A stretch of DNA of 64,000 nucleotides from Bacillota bacterium. Lineage in GTDB: Bacteria; Bacillota; Sulfobacillia; Sulfobacillales; Sulfobacillaceae. How positions within the stretch are numbered: the first letter of the stretch is position 1; each line of letters starts with the position of its first letter. The stretch covers positions 1-64,000 of the forward strand of contig JAJYHT010000008.1 in NCBI GenBank assembly GCA_021784595.1, in the 5' to 3' direction. Positions 19,507-28,601 of this stretch are shown piece by piece. Under the pieces are notes generated by a model, which did no database searches, was not told the origin of the DNA, and saw only the letters and a list, made by a program, of their open reading frames with translations. Made by a program: the position numbers and the translations under genes.

Positions 19507-20271
19507 CTATTCGCCATCTTGAAGTGCTGACAAGCTTTCTAAAAATTCCAGAGAGCGCGGACGCCGCCCTACCTGAGCCACCAGATACCGGTCTAGAAGT
19601 TCGAACAGTTCACGGTGCACGCGCCCATGCGCCTCGACCGAGCCAACCCGGGACGGGTCCATGTGCATCCACTGCCGCCATGTTTTCAGGGTGCCTAGGG
19701 AGACCTTAAAACTGGAGCGGTCCCGCATGCAATCAGCACAAAGCGCTTCCCCCTGGGACAACAGCAATCCGACTTGGCCTTTATTGTCGATTGGTTGGCG
19801 ACATTGCACACACCATGTCCATTCTGGAGCGTATCCAGCTAATTCCAAACATCGCCACGCCACCGTCATGCCCACCGTAGCGGGCGCTCGCCCTTGGTTG
19901 AGCGCGTCCAGTCCTACCATTAGCCACTGAAAAGTTTCCGTGGACGCGTCATGTTCTGACCATAAGGTATCCACCACATCAGCCAAAAAGAGGCCCCAGC
20001 TCAAAGATTCCAGGTTGTTGCGCATCCTGCCAAAGCCTTGACCCAACTCTGCGCCCACCACGGTCAAAAGCGAAGACCGGCCCTGATATAATTCCACTAC
20101 CGTGTAGGATAAGGGATAAAGGCCCGCCTGCAGCTTGCTTTTGGGTTTTCTCACCCCTTTGGCGATAGCTCCCGCCTTGCCGTGCTGCTTGCCAAATATG
20201 GTGATCAGGCTATCCGCCTCGCGATAGGGTCGAGACTTCAACACAATGGCCGCTTCCTGAAATTGTGCCAT
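19507..20271 (-). CDS. recO: DNA repair protein RecO
   Basis: 254 residues. Loads RecA with RecF and RecR during recombinational repair. N-terminal OB fold with '[19 protein letters not shown]' and '[17 protein letters not shown]'; a C-terminal helical domain with the four-Cys zinc site 'CVQC...CADC' (residues about 151-178). The ATG directly follows the era stop codon, indicating coupling. Confidence 0.93.
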   Translation of the reverse strand: MAQFQEAAIVLKSRPYREADSLITIFGKQHGKAGAIAKGVRKPKSKLQAGLYPLSYTVVELYQGRSSLLTVVGAELGQGFGRMRNNLESLSWGLFLADVVDTLWSEHDASTETFQWLMVGLDALNQGRAPATVGMTVAWRCLELAGYAPEWTWCVQCRQPIDNKGQVGLLLSQGEALCADCMRDRSSFKVSLGTLKTWRQWMHMDPSRVGSVEAHGRVHRELFELLDRYLVAQVGRRPRSLEFLESLSALQDGE

Positions 20272-21165
20272 CTAGAGTTTCTCCGGGTCCTGATATCCCA
20301 AACGGGACAGCCACTGATCCTCACTACGCCAGTGCGGCCGCACCTTGACCCACAGGTCCAAGAACACCCGACGCCCGTAATATTCTTCCAAATCCTGCCT
20401 GGCTCCCTGACCAATTTTTTTAAGCATTTGCCCATGCTGACCAATTACAATAGCCTTTTGCGTCGGCCGCTCGACAAATAAAGTCGCCCGGACATACATC
20501 ACCTGCTCGGACCGTTCAGTCCGCTCGTCGACTACCACCGCAAGTGAATGGGGAATCTCATCTTCTGTCAATTCCAAGGCCTTTTCCCGAATGATTTCTC
20601 CAACGTAAAAATCCTCGGTCTGGTCCGTCACCATATCGGGCGGAAAATACGGATCGCCTTCAGGCAGCAGGTCCATGGCCTGGTCAACCAGTGATTCCAA
20701 TCCTTGTTCCTTTTCGGCAGAAATCACAAAATGCGCGCTATAGCTCATCAACGCCAAGTAAGGATCGACTCTTCCCTCAAGGTGTTGCACCAAATCTTTT
20801 TTATTGCCAATCAACCACGTAGGAATTCCCGTTTTCTGGCACATATCGGCGACCCATTGATCTTCTTCACGCGGAGGCTTGGAGATGTCGACAATATGCC
20901 AAATAAGATCCACGTCGCCCGCAGCGCGTTTAGAGGTCTTGACCATGCGCTGGCCCAACAGATTGCTCGCCTTATGCACGCCTGGAGTGTCGACCAGAAT
21001 TAGCTGCGCATCTTCGCGATGCAATATACCCTGAATGCGGTTTCTAGTCGTCTGCGGCTTAGCCGTGGTGATGGCTATTTTTCTTCCTAGCAAAGCGTTC
21101 AGCAAAGTAGATTTACCCACATTGGGCCTACCTACTAGCGCTGCAAAACCGGAATGATAGCTCAC
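20272..21165 (-). CDS. era: GTPase Era
   Basis: 297 residues. 16S rRNA-binding GTPase needed for 30S maturation. G1 'GRPNVGKST', G2 'TTRNRI', G3 'VDTPG', G4 'GNKKDL', G5 'VISAEK'. The C-terminal KH domain ('AIVIGQHGQMLKKIGQGARQDLE') binds the 3' end of 16S rRNA. The GTG start overlaps the cdd stop (GTGA) with GGAGG 7 nt upstream. Confidence 0.97.
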   Translation of the reverse strand: MSYHSGFAALVGRPNVGKSTLLNALLGRKIAITTAKPQTTRNRIQGILHREDAQLILVDTPGVHKASNLLGQRMVKTSKRAAGDVDLIWHIVDISKPPREEDQWVADMCQKTGIPTWLIGNKKDLVQHLEGRVDPYLALMSYSAHFVISAEKEQGLESLVDQAMDLLPEGDPYFPPDMVTDQTEDFYVGEIIREKALELTEDEIPHSLAVVVDERTERSEQVMYVRATLFVERPTQKAIVIGQHGQMLKKIGQGARQDLEEYYGRRVFLDLWVKVRPHWRSEDQWLSRLGYQDPEKL

Positions 21166-21557
21166 CTCGATGCCTCCAAATCAAAACTGTGTGGCAATAA
21201 CGCACTAAGTTCATATACTTCGGGGTGTTGCAGGTCATCGGCCGCCGCACAAAACACGGTCATCTCTCCAAACTCCCGCAATACCTGCCGGCATGCCCCG
21301 CAAGGTGTCACCGGATGTTGGCCCGCCACCACCGCCAGCGCTAAGAACTTTCGATGGCCCAGGGCCACCGCCGCAGCCACTGCCGCTCGTTCTGCGCACA
21401 GACTCACGGGGTAGCTCGCATTTTCGACATTGCAGCCAACTACGATAGATCCATCCTCACACCACAAAGCAGCCCCCACGGCAAATTGTGAGTAAGGGCT
21501 GTAAGAGCGCTTTTTCACCTCAAATGCCGCATCAATGAGCGCTGCCATATCAATCAT
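21162..21557 (-). CDS. cdd: Cytidine deaminase
   Basis: 131 residues, the length of the small tetrameric enzyme. Deaminates cytidine and deoxycytidine for pyrimidine salvage. Zinc ligands are Cys in 'SLCAERAA' and both Cys of 'PCGACRQ'; the catalytic Glu is in 'CAE'. The ATG at 21557 is preferred over upstream codons because the domain starts there and a GAGGG site precedes it. Confidence 0.95.
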   Translation of the reverse strand: MIDMAALIDAAFEVKKRSYSPYSQFAVGAALWCEDGSIVVGCNVENASYPVSLCAERAAVAAAVALGHRKFLALAVVAGQHPVTPCGACRQVLREFGEMTVFCAAADDLQHPEVYELSALLPHSFDLEASR

Positions 21558-21655
21558 TAGACTTCTTCCCTCTTTCTTACTGCCTTTAGTCCCCACTCAC
21601 CGGGTTCCACTGAGGTCAGGCTGTTCTGGCGGTAGTGTGTCCTCTTATACCGGGC

Positions 21656-22924
21656 TTATGATGGGCTCTCTTTTGGGCTAAGTCGTCGAATTAGGACACG
21701 TGTGACACGTCGCCCCGTCACTTTAGTCACCGTGAACTCCAGTCCATCCAATGACACCACTTCCGCCTCAACCGGAGCACGTCCCAACAGATGCAAAATC
21801 AACCCGCCTACCGTATCAAAATCTTCATGCGGCAAGTCGACGTCAAACATTTCATTGACTTCGTCCAACGAGGCCAACCCTTCCACATCAATGGTATTGT
21901 CGTCGACCCGCCGGATCGCAAGCTCTTCAGTATCGTATTCATCTTGAATCTCACCAACGATTTCTTCCAACAAATCCTCGATGGTGACAATTCCCGCGGT
22001 CCCACCATACTCATCCAGGACCACTGCAATGTGACTGCGCCGACGCCGAAAGTCCGCCAGCAATTCATCGACTTTCTTAGTTTCCGGCACATATTGCACG
22101 GGACGCACCAAGTCCTGCACTGGCGTCTCAGGGGGGCGTTCCTTAATATAAAGTAAAATATCGCGGGCATAAAGCACGCCTATCACATCATCAATGGTTA
22201 CCCGATAGACCGGCAGCCGCGAATGTCCCCACTGGATGACTGCATCCCAGGCCTGTCCCAGCGTTGCCGTGGACGCAAGAGCCTGCACATCGATCCGGGG
22301 TACCATGACTTCGCGCACCACCGTGTCGCCCAAGTCAAAAATTCCTTGAATCATCTCGCGCTCTTCCGCTTCCAAAAGCCCTTCTTCTTCGCCCACTTCC
22401 ACCATGGTGCGAATTTCTTCTTCTGTGATTATGCGCCCGCCTTCGGCTCGTCCGCCCAACAATCGGATAAAGCCGATCCCGATCCAACTGAGCACCCTCA
22501 CAATAGGGTAAAAGATGCGTGCCGACACTTCCAAAAAAGGGGCTAATCGAAGAGCTACCCGTTCTGGGTTATGCGCCGCAAAGGTCTTCGGTGTAATTTC
22601 TGCAGCCAGTAAAATCACCAGGGTCATCACAATGGTGGAGATGGTGATACCGTTAGATCCAAAATAGCTGATAAAGAGAGCCGCTCCCACGGTGGATGCG
22701 ACAATATTGGCCAGATTGTTTCCAACCAGCACTGTGCTTAACAGCCGATTCGGCTCGCGAATAAGGCGTTCCAACCAGGTAGCTTTTTTTACCCCTTCTT
22801 CCGCCAATTGACGGACTTTGCCGCGCGATAGCGCCATCATGGCAGTCTCAGCCATTGAATATAATGCAGACATGCCCACCATGACAACTAAGAAAGCAAT
22901 GGGCCCCCACGGGATGTGCTTCAC
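21656..22924 (-). CDS. CNNM/CorC-type membrane protein (HlyC/CorC family)
   Basis: 422 residues. N-terminal DUF21/CNNM transmembrane domain (residues 1 to about 185; 'MSALYSMAETAMMALSR' and 'LLSTVLVGNNLANIVAST'), then two CBS domains ('VMVPRIDVQAL' to 'IVTIEDLLEEIVGEI') and a C-terminal CorC_HlyC domain ('FDTVGGLILHLLG'). Relatives move Mg2+ out of the cell or affect its homeostasis. GTG start at 22924. It sits between dgkA and cdd, a spot where Bacillus has no such gene. Confidence 0.9.
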   Translation of the reverse strand: MKHIPWGPIAFLVVMVGMSALYSMAETAMMALSRGKVRQLAEEGVKKATWLERLIREPNRLLSTVLVGNNLANIVASTVGAALFISYFGSNGITISTIVMTLVILLAAEITPKTFAAHNPERVALRLAPFLEVSARIFYPIVRVLSWIGIGFIRLLGGRAEGGRIITEEEIRTMVEVGEEEGLLEAEEREMIQGIFDLGDTVVREVMVPRIDVQALASTATLGQAWDAVIQWGHSRLPVYRVTIDDVIGVLYARDILLYIKERPPETPVQDLVRPVQYVPETKKVDELLADFRRRRSHIAVVLDEYGGTAGIVTIEDLLEEIVGEIQDEYDTEELAIRRVDDNTIDVEGLASLDEVNEMFDVDLPHEDFDTVGGLILHLLGRAPVEAEVVSLDGLEFTVTKVTGRRVTRVLIRRLSPKESPS

Positions 22925-22929
22925 CGGTT

Positions 22930-23424
22930 CTATTCGGGCCTCCTTCGTCTATCGCCTTGCGATTGCGGAATCCAAATCACTAACCCCAATACTGCCATCA
23001 ACACTAACAAAACAAACACCGTCACGCTAGGGGTACGGTTCCATCGTACCATAAAGTCGTGACCAATCCTGCCCAGCCGAGGAAGAAATACCCATACTCC
23101 TAGCAAGGCAGCCCCAATGGCCGCCAACAGAACGGCCCCCGCACCCACATCTTTTGCCGTTTGCGCCAACGGATGCAAGGTGGGACTCGCCAAGTCTACC
23201 GTGGCTTCGATCGCCGTGTTAACCATTTCGGCCACCATCACCACCATTACGGCAGTCAATACAGCGATGAACTCTCGCCGCGGCAATTCCAGCAGCCAGC
23301 CCAGCACCATCACTAAAGTTGCCGAAAATAAATGAAGCCGCATGTTGCGTTGCGTTTGCAACGCGTACACCAATCCGTTAAACGCATAATGAAAGGACTC
23401 TCGTAGATTTTTAGCGCGCTTCAC
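22930..23424 (-). CDS. dgkA: Diacylglycerol/undecaprenol kinase family membrane protein
   Basis: 164 residues. The three-helix membrane kinase domain covers residues 1-115, with 'ESFHYAFNGLVYALQTQRNMRLH' at the front and the catalytic 'AEMVNTAIEATVDL...LAQTAKDVGAGAVL'. In Firmicutes this enzyme phosphorylates undecaprenol. An extra C-terminal extension of about 50 residues contains a fourth membrane helix and a basic tail, making it longer than the usual 120-130. Its start overlaps ybeY by 14 nt. Confidence 0.9.
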   Translation of the reverse strand: MKRAKNLRESFHYAFNGLVYALQTQRNMRLHLFSATLVMVLGWLLELPRREFIAVLTAVMVVMVAEMVNTAIEATVDLASPTLHPLAQTAKDVGAGAVLLAAIGAALLGVWVFLPRLGRIGHDFMVRWNRTPSVTVFVLLVLMAVLGLVIWIPQSQGDRRRRPE

Positions 23425-23863
23425 GAGTCAATCCCAAGCCGGCTAAAATCGTCTCGGTTTTTTCCATCATTAACGCTTCATCATCGGCAGTTTGATGATC
23501 CCAGCCCAAAAGATGAAGGATACCATGAACCGTTAAAAATGCCAATTCACGGTTTACACTGTGCCCATATTCGATGGCTTGATCTTGGGCACGGTTCACC
23601 GATATAACCAAATCCCCTAAAACTAGATCGTCGGGGTCGGCATCTTCCCCTTCGCGTTGAGCAAAAGACAGCACATCCGTCGTGCGATCAATCCCCCGAT
23701 ACTGAAAGTTCAAGTCGCGAACCTCATCGTCCGTAGTCAGCACGATGCTGACTTCAGCGTCTTGGAGGCCTGGCAAACTAGCCAGCGCTGTTTGGGCCAC
23801 CCGGCGTACCGTTTCCTCCAATGCGCCGTATGGTTCGGGGCGGCTTTCCACCCATATTTCCAC
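23411..23863 (-). CDS. ybeY: Endoribonuclease YbeY
   Basis: 150 residues. Metal-dependent RNase in 16S rRNA 3'-end maturation and ribosome quality control. The zinc motif 'HGILHLLGWDH' is intact (residues about 113-123), as is 'LNFQYRGIDRTTDVLSFA'. The GTG at 23863 has GGAGAGGAG 8 nt upstream and lies inside the last 86 nt of the preceding gene, an unusually long overlap. Confidence 0.95.
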   Translation of the reverse strand: MEIWVESRPEPYGALEETVRRVAQTALASLPGLQDAEVSIVLTTDDEVRDLNFQYRGIDRTTDVLSFAQREGEDADPDDLVLGDLVISVNRAQDQAIEYGHSVNRELAFLTVHGILHLLGWDHQTADDEALMMEKTETILAGLGLTREAR

Positions 23864-25976
23864 GCTTCTTGCTCCTCTCCATTTCTTTTAATACCTGTTC
23901 TGGATACTCAATGCGCTGGTGGAAAGCTCCGGTCAGTACCCTGGTAAAGGTTCGCGCCACCACATCTAATTCTTTTAATGTAAGGTTGGACTCATCAAGT
24001 TGTCCATCCGCCAGGCGGTCTTTGATAATCTTGCGCACCACCTGCTCAATAGCCGCAGCTGTGGGATGTTTCAGCGTGCGCGTCGTAGCTTCGCTAGCAT
24101 CGGCCAACATCACAATCGCGGTTTCTTTGCTCTGCGGCTTGGGCCCATCATACCGAAAGTCGGCCTCAAGGACCCCGTCGCCCGTGTCAGCCTCTACCGC
24201 CTTGCGGTAAAAGAAGCTGATAAGCGTCGTTCCATGATGTTCGCGGATAAAATTCACAATGGCCTCCGGCACCCGATATTCCCGAGCCAAGTCTATCCCA
24301 TCTCGCACATGGGAGGAAATAATTAAGGCAGAGAGACTGGGCGCCAGTTTGTCATGTGGGTTTTCCGCGCCAAATTGATTGTCTACAAAAAAATACGGAC
24401 GTTTCGATTTCCCAATATCATGATAATAAGCCCCCACCCGCGCCAAGAGAGAATTGCCTCCCACCGCTTCGGTGCCCGCTTCGGCCAGGTTTCCAACCAT
24501 GATGCTGTGGTAATACGTGCCAGGCGCTTCGACCAAGAGTTTTCTCAATAGCGGCTGGTTGGGATTAGATAATTCAATTAATTTCATAGCGGTAATCATT
24601 CCAAAAGGACCCTCCAGCAGTGGAATGGACCCCATTGCCAAAATGGCTGAAAAAATCCCGTCTAAGACTGCCCATATCAATTGCTGCCATACGGGCGCTT
24701 GCAACAAGCCCGCCCCCTGCATCACATCGAGCCCGAGCAAGGTCACCATGTTGGCGATTCCCACCATCACCCCAGCGCGAATGATGTCATATCGTTGGGA
24801 CAGACGGCTGACTCCAAACACTCCCGCAATGCCGCCAAAAAACGATACCAACGCGACGTTCAAATCTGCCCCAATCAGCGTGGCGATGGATAACGAAAGC
24901 AGTCCCGTGACCACCAAACCCAATCCGGTATCAACCAAAGTGCTGACCATGATTGCCGCCGTCGGTACAATGAGGTAGTTCAGGGCTGAAAATCCCGCCA
25001 TTGTGTCTGCGGCAAGCACCGCGACCACCAAAATCACGCCCGTAATAAGCGCCACCGACTGGGATTCAGCTTGTCGGCGACGAAGAAACCACAGATAGCC
25101 AGCCACCAACGCCACAATGACAGCGGAAAACAGAGCCGACCCGATAATAGGGCCAGGATTAAATCCTTGATCCAACAGACCCAATTCGCGCAGCACATTC
25201 ACATCGGTAGCCGTCACAACCTGACCAGCTTGCAAAACTTGTTCGCCTTTTAGAATTTTAACTACTGGAACCCGTGCCATAGCAACCTGTCGCTGTGCCG
25301 TGGTATCGGCTTGGTTGGGGAACGAGTTGGGCGTGATAAGACTCTGGGACAAATCCGTCAAGAAAAGCCGCAGTCCCGGGTCGGCCTCTTCTTGGAGAAC
25401 CAACTGCGCCACAAAGCCTTTAGCTTCATCCACCCCCACCGCATTGTCCCGCACTCCGTTATCGTTGCCCATTACTGAAGCCAGGATCACCGTGGAGTCC
25501 TGCTGCAACTGTGCCAAAGTGGCCGTTGGCAACGATAGGACTTCGCCCCACACGGCATCGGGCAACGCAATAGGTATCGCACGCGCTGCCGCCGCCTCTC
25601 TTAGAGGCATGGGAGCCGCTGAATCCTGCGCCAACACCAACAGCAGGGAAAAGTCATGCAAAACTTTTTGCTTCTGGGTTTGTAAGATACCGTTATTGGT
25701 GGTATACACTTCGGGCACCGACGCCGCGGCTTGTTGACGCGCTTTGGCGGTCGCACCCCAGTCAATTACCCCGTACGGCGCAACGACGTTGCGCGGTGCT
25801 AAATCGCCAACTGCTACATCGATGCGCTGGGCAAACAGCGTGGTGGTAAAAATCGCGGTCAAAAAAACCCAAATGACTGCGGCTATGGCTATCTGGCGTA
25901 CCTGCCAAGCATTGTCATAATTCGATTTCTTCCGCCACTCACGCCACCATTTACGGCCTTTTAGAATGGTGTTCAT
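23778..25976 (-). CDS. pgpH: 7TM-HD cyclic-di-AMP phosphodiesterase (PgpH/YqfF type)
   Basis: 732 residues. An N-terminal membrane helix (about 30-50) is followed by a large extracytoplasmic 7TMR-HDED domain, seven membrane helices, and a cytoplasmic HD hydrolase domain. The HD motif is 'GAYYHDIGKSKRP', with 'ENPHDKL', 'SSHVRDG' and 'EHHGTTL' as further metal ligands. Family knowledge: hydrolyses c-di-AMP. The ATG at 25976 follows GAGGAGG and overlaps phoH by 26 nt. The C-terminal 40 residues are basic and Gly/Pro-rich and overlap ybeY. Confidence 0.93.
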   Translation of the reverse strand: MNTILKGRKWWREWRKKSNYDNAWQVRQIAIAAVIWVFLTAIFTTTLFAQRIDVAVGDLAPRNVVAPYGVIDWGATAKARQQAAASVPEVYTTNNGILQTQKQKVLHDFSLLLVLAQDSAAPMPLREAAAARAIPIALPDAVWGEVLSLPTATLAQLQQDSTVILASVMGNDNGVRDNAVGVDEAKGFVAQLVLQEEADPGLRLFLTDLSQSLITPNSFPNQADTTAQRQVAMARVPVVKILKGEQVLQAGQVVTATDVNVLRELGLLDQGFNPGPIIGSALFSAVIVALVAGYLWFLRRRQAESQSVALITGVILVVAVLAADTMAGFSALNYLIVPTAAIMVSTLVDTGLGLVVTGLLSLSIATLIGADLNVALVSFFGGIAGVFGVSRLSQRYDIIRAGVMVGIANMVTLLGLDVMQGAGLLQAPVWQQLIWAVLDGIFSAILAMGSIPLLEGPFGMITAMKLIELSNPNQPLLRKLLVEAPGTYYHSIMVGNLAEAGTEAVGGNSLLARVGAYYHDIGKSKRPYFFVDNQFGAENPHDKLAPSLSALIISSHVRDGIDLAREYRVPEAIVNFIREHHGTTLISFFYRKAVEADTGDGVLEADFRYDGPKPQSKETAIVMLADASEATTRTLKHPTAAAIEQVVRKIIKDRLADGQLDESNLTLKELDVVARTFTRVLTGAFHQRIEYPEQVLKEMERSKKRGNMGGKPPRTIRRIGGNGTPGGPNSAG

Positions 25977-26952
25977 CGGCCTCCTCTTCCCGTTCCTGCA
26001 AAGATGCTTCATACCGTTGGAATGCTTCGATGATGTGCGCCACCAAAGGATGTCGAATCACATCACGAACACTAAAGCGAATGACTGCAATGCCGCCGAC
26101 CCCTTCCACGATATGAGATGCGGCATGCAGTCCAGAGCGTTGTCCGCGGGCCAAATCCACTTGCGTTACATCGCCCGTGACAACCATTTTGGACCCATAG
26201 CCAATGCGGGTCAAAAACATTTTCATTTGCTCATACGTCGTATTTTGAGCCTCGTCCAAAATAATGAAGCTGTTGCTGAGAGTCCGGCCCCGCATGTATG
26301 CTAAGGGAGCAATTTCAATCAACTGTTTCTCACGATATCTATCGACCGCTTCCGACCCTAAAAATTCAAACAGCGCGTCATAGAGAGGGCGCAAGTAAGG
26401 ATCCACTTTACTCTCCAGATCTCCTGGCAAAAAGCCTAACTTTTCGCCCGCTTCGACCGCGGGCCGCGTCAAGATAATCCGTTCCACTTCATGGGCTTTT
26501 AACGCTTGGACCGCCATAGCCATGGCAATGTACGTCTTTCCGGTCCCAGCCGGGCCAATTCCAAAAATTAATGAGTTGTGGCGAATCGCCTCAACATATT
26601 CTTGCTGCCCTAAGGTTTTTGGCCGCACCACCCGTCCTTGCGTCGTGGTATAAAGCGCTTCAGTCACCAGGTGCAAAAACTGTCTCTCTTTTCCTTCGCG
26701 CACCGCCAGCAAGGCTGTATCCACCGTGTCACGGCGCACCGGCTGTCCCGAAGCGACCCATTGGGCCAACAGATCCAACACTTCCCTGGTTAAACGCTGC
26801 GCATCATCTGTCCCCTGGATTGCAATAACGTTGCCGCGCGCAGTCAACTTGACCGCCAACGCATGTTCTATCACTTTAAGATGCTCGTCGCCACGACCAG
26901 CGACAGCCGATGACGCTTGATTATCTGTAACCACCCATTGGGAAAGTGGCAA
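25951..26952 (-). CDS. phoH: PhoH-like ATPase
   Basis: 333 residues. Cytoplasmic P-loop NTPase with Walker A 'GIGPAGTGKTYIA', Walker B 'FIILDEAQNTT' and the downstream 'RIGYGSKMVVTGDVTQVDL'. The TTG at 26952 is chosen because GGGGG lies 7 nt upstream and it leaves 16 nt after yqfD; a longer frame would overlap yqfD without a ribosome-binding site. The partnership with ybeY and pgpH is conserved and points to RNA metabolism, though the biochemical role is unsettled. Confidence 0.93.
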   Translation of the reverse strand: MPLSQWVVTDNQASSAVAGRGDEHLKVIEHALAVKLTARGNVIAIQGTDDAQRLTREVLDLLAQWVASGQPVRRDTVDTALLAVREGKERQFLHLVTEALYTTTQGRVVRPKTLGQQEYVEAIRHNSLIFGIGPAGTGKTYIAMAMAVQALKAHEVERIILTRPAVEAGEKLGFLPGDLESKVDPYLRPLYDALFEFLGSEAVDRYREKQLIEIAPLAYMRGRTLSNSFIILDEAQNTTYEQMKMFLTRIGYGSKMVVTGDVTQVDLARGQRSGLHAASHIVEGVGGIAVIRFSVRDVIRHPLVAHIIEAFQRYEASLQEREEEADEHHSKRP

Positions 26953-26968
26953 TCCGTGTCCCCCTTTT

Positions 26969-28177
26969 TTAGTTCGGATCTTTAGGAACAGCAATATTTT
27001 GGTTCACTATCCAGATTACGGTGACCCATACGCCTTTTGCCGTCCACCGCACTCGTCGCGTCTTATGCCTTATAGGCCCTAGTTTCTCCACTGAGCGAGC
27101 CAATTCATCCGTCGCTCGCGTTGTGGCTTGGGCCAAAGCATTTTTAGCCGACAGCCGATAAAAGCTGGTTGTGGTTTCATTATATACTATCTTAAGCATT
27201 TTCATGGGAAGGTTGACACCTTTGAACCGCAGTGGGTGCACGAATCGGTGCTCCACATAATGTGCAAACGGAATGGCTCCATATCCTGCGTATTGCCAGG
27301 GCGCCAAATCCTGCACCCAGATAAACTGCTGCACAAATCGCTTGCCAGTCAGTTTTCGGTCGGGTTGGCGAAAAGGCTGAAATACCGTTCGCACATGCCC
27401 TACATCAGCCCAAACATCTCCTTCGGCTGGCGTACTTATGGTCTCTTCGCGGGGGGCATTGCTTCCCTCCGCAGGTAGCGGCATGGGAGCCGACACGGCA
27501 CCTCGAATTAAAGTTTGCCCGACTTTGACAGTATCTCCGACCCTAACTTCAGGATCGCCCATATAAACCAAAATTTTTGTAATGCGTCCTGGGGCGTTGG
27601 CCACCATCTTGGCATAAATGTGGGGATGGGGGCGGGGAACCAGCACAACCACTTGAATACTGGCGACGACGCCTTCAATGGTGATTCCTATCCAGGAGTA
27701 CTGCGGCAGTGCCTTGGCCATCGCAGCCCTAATCTTCGGCAAGTCTAGTTGTTTGCGCAGGATGCCCACTTTTAACCCGCTGTCCTGGGCCACCGTAATG
27801 ATTTGCTGGCGTGCTGCCTGAGGCAAATTTGGCGTTATCGCATCAATTACCCACACCCGCGAGAGAGTGTATATGACCAACACTACCGCGGTTAAAAATC
27901 CTACCCATAAGAAAGGTCGATGCCGCGATCTGTCCCATTCAATAGGGAAGCCTCCCTTATTTAAGAGGGCCAACGTAAGATCATGGCTTTGGCCATATTC
28001 CAGCATGGCTGGCACTGCAGACAATGTAGCATAAAAAGAGATCGGAACCTCGCTTTTGCTTAGTCCCCACAAGCGAAATCCCATAGCTGCCAGATGTGAA
28101 ATCAGGGACTCCACATTCGGGCCCGCCGCCGCCACCTTGACCCAACCGAGAAACAGCCGGTACACCAGATCACCCAT
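26969..28177 (-). CDS. yqfD: Sporulation protein YqfD
   Basis: 402 residues. Known in Bacillus as a sporulation protein expressed in the mother cell. One membrane helix near residues 88-107 ('FLWVGFLTAVVLVIYTLSRVW' region) separates a small N-terminal domain from a large domain with 'GDPEVRVGDTVKVGQTLIRG', a biotinyl/lipoyl-like hairpin motif of the family. The start overlaps yqfC by 8 nt. Confidence 0.92.
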   Translation of the reverse strand: MGDLVYRLFLGWVKVAAAGPNVESLISHLAAMGFRLWGLSKSEVPISFYATLSAVPAMLEYGQSHDLTLALLNKGGFPIEWDRSRHRPFLWVGFLTAVVLVIYTLSRVWVIDAITPNLPQAARQQIITVAQDSGLKVGILRKQLDLPKIRAAMAKALPQYSWIGITIEGVVASIQVVVLVPRPHPHIYAKMVANAPGRITKILVYMGDPEVRVGDTVKVGQTLIRGAVSAPMPLPAEGSNAPREETISTPAEGDVWADVGHVRTVFQPFRQPDRKLTGKRFVQQFIWVQDLAPWQYAGYGAIPFAHYVEHRFVHPLRFKGVNLPMKMLKIVYNETTTSFYRLSAKNALAQATTRATDELARSVEKLGPIRHKTRRVRWTAKGVWVTVIWIVNQNIAVPKDPN

Positions 28178-28454
28178 GTCGTCCCTCCTGGAAAGACAAT
28201 GATCGCACCGTGCCAGTCAAGAGAATCTCGTTGCGGTCTATCCACCCGACCACCAATTGCTCACCAAAAACCACAAGATACCCGCCTGCAACCCGAATCA
28301 ACACCCGTTGCGCGTCATAGGTTTCAATACCCAAATGATTTTCCAAACGCAGTTGCAGATGTCCAATGACTTCAATGCGGGGCACATTGACCAAGACTTC
28401 CGGCGGTATGCCTAGCATCCCTGATATTCGACCCAAGGTGCGCCCTTTATTCAT
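28170..28454 (-). CDS. yqfC: Sporulation protein YqfC
   Basis: 94 residues, the family length. YabP/YqfC-like core: 'GMLGIPPEVLVNVPRIEVIGHLQLRLENHLGIETYD' in outline, then 'VLIRVAGGYLVVFG' and 'LLTGTVRSLSF'. The ATG at 28454 has GGAGG 5 nt upstream; 20 extra upstream codons are open but not needed. First gene of the yqfC-yqfD-phoH-pgpH run; mother-cell (sigma-E) expression is known for the family, not visible here. Confidence 0.92.
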   Translation of the reverse strand: MNKGRTLGRISGMLGIPPEVLVNVPRIEVIGHLQLRLENHLGIETYDAQRVLIRVAGGYLVVFGEQLVVGWIDRNEILLTGTVRSLSFQEGRHG

Positions 28455-28601
28455 AGCATCCTCCCTCGTTGCCTCGTCTCTAATTTTCATCGTATGCAAG
28501 GCTTGGTCACTCAATGATCAGACAAATCCCACTCGAGAAGAGGGAACCGGCTGTATGATGTCGAATGCTCTATTCAACCGTTTCGTCTGTGGGGGGTTGT
28601 T

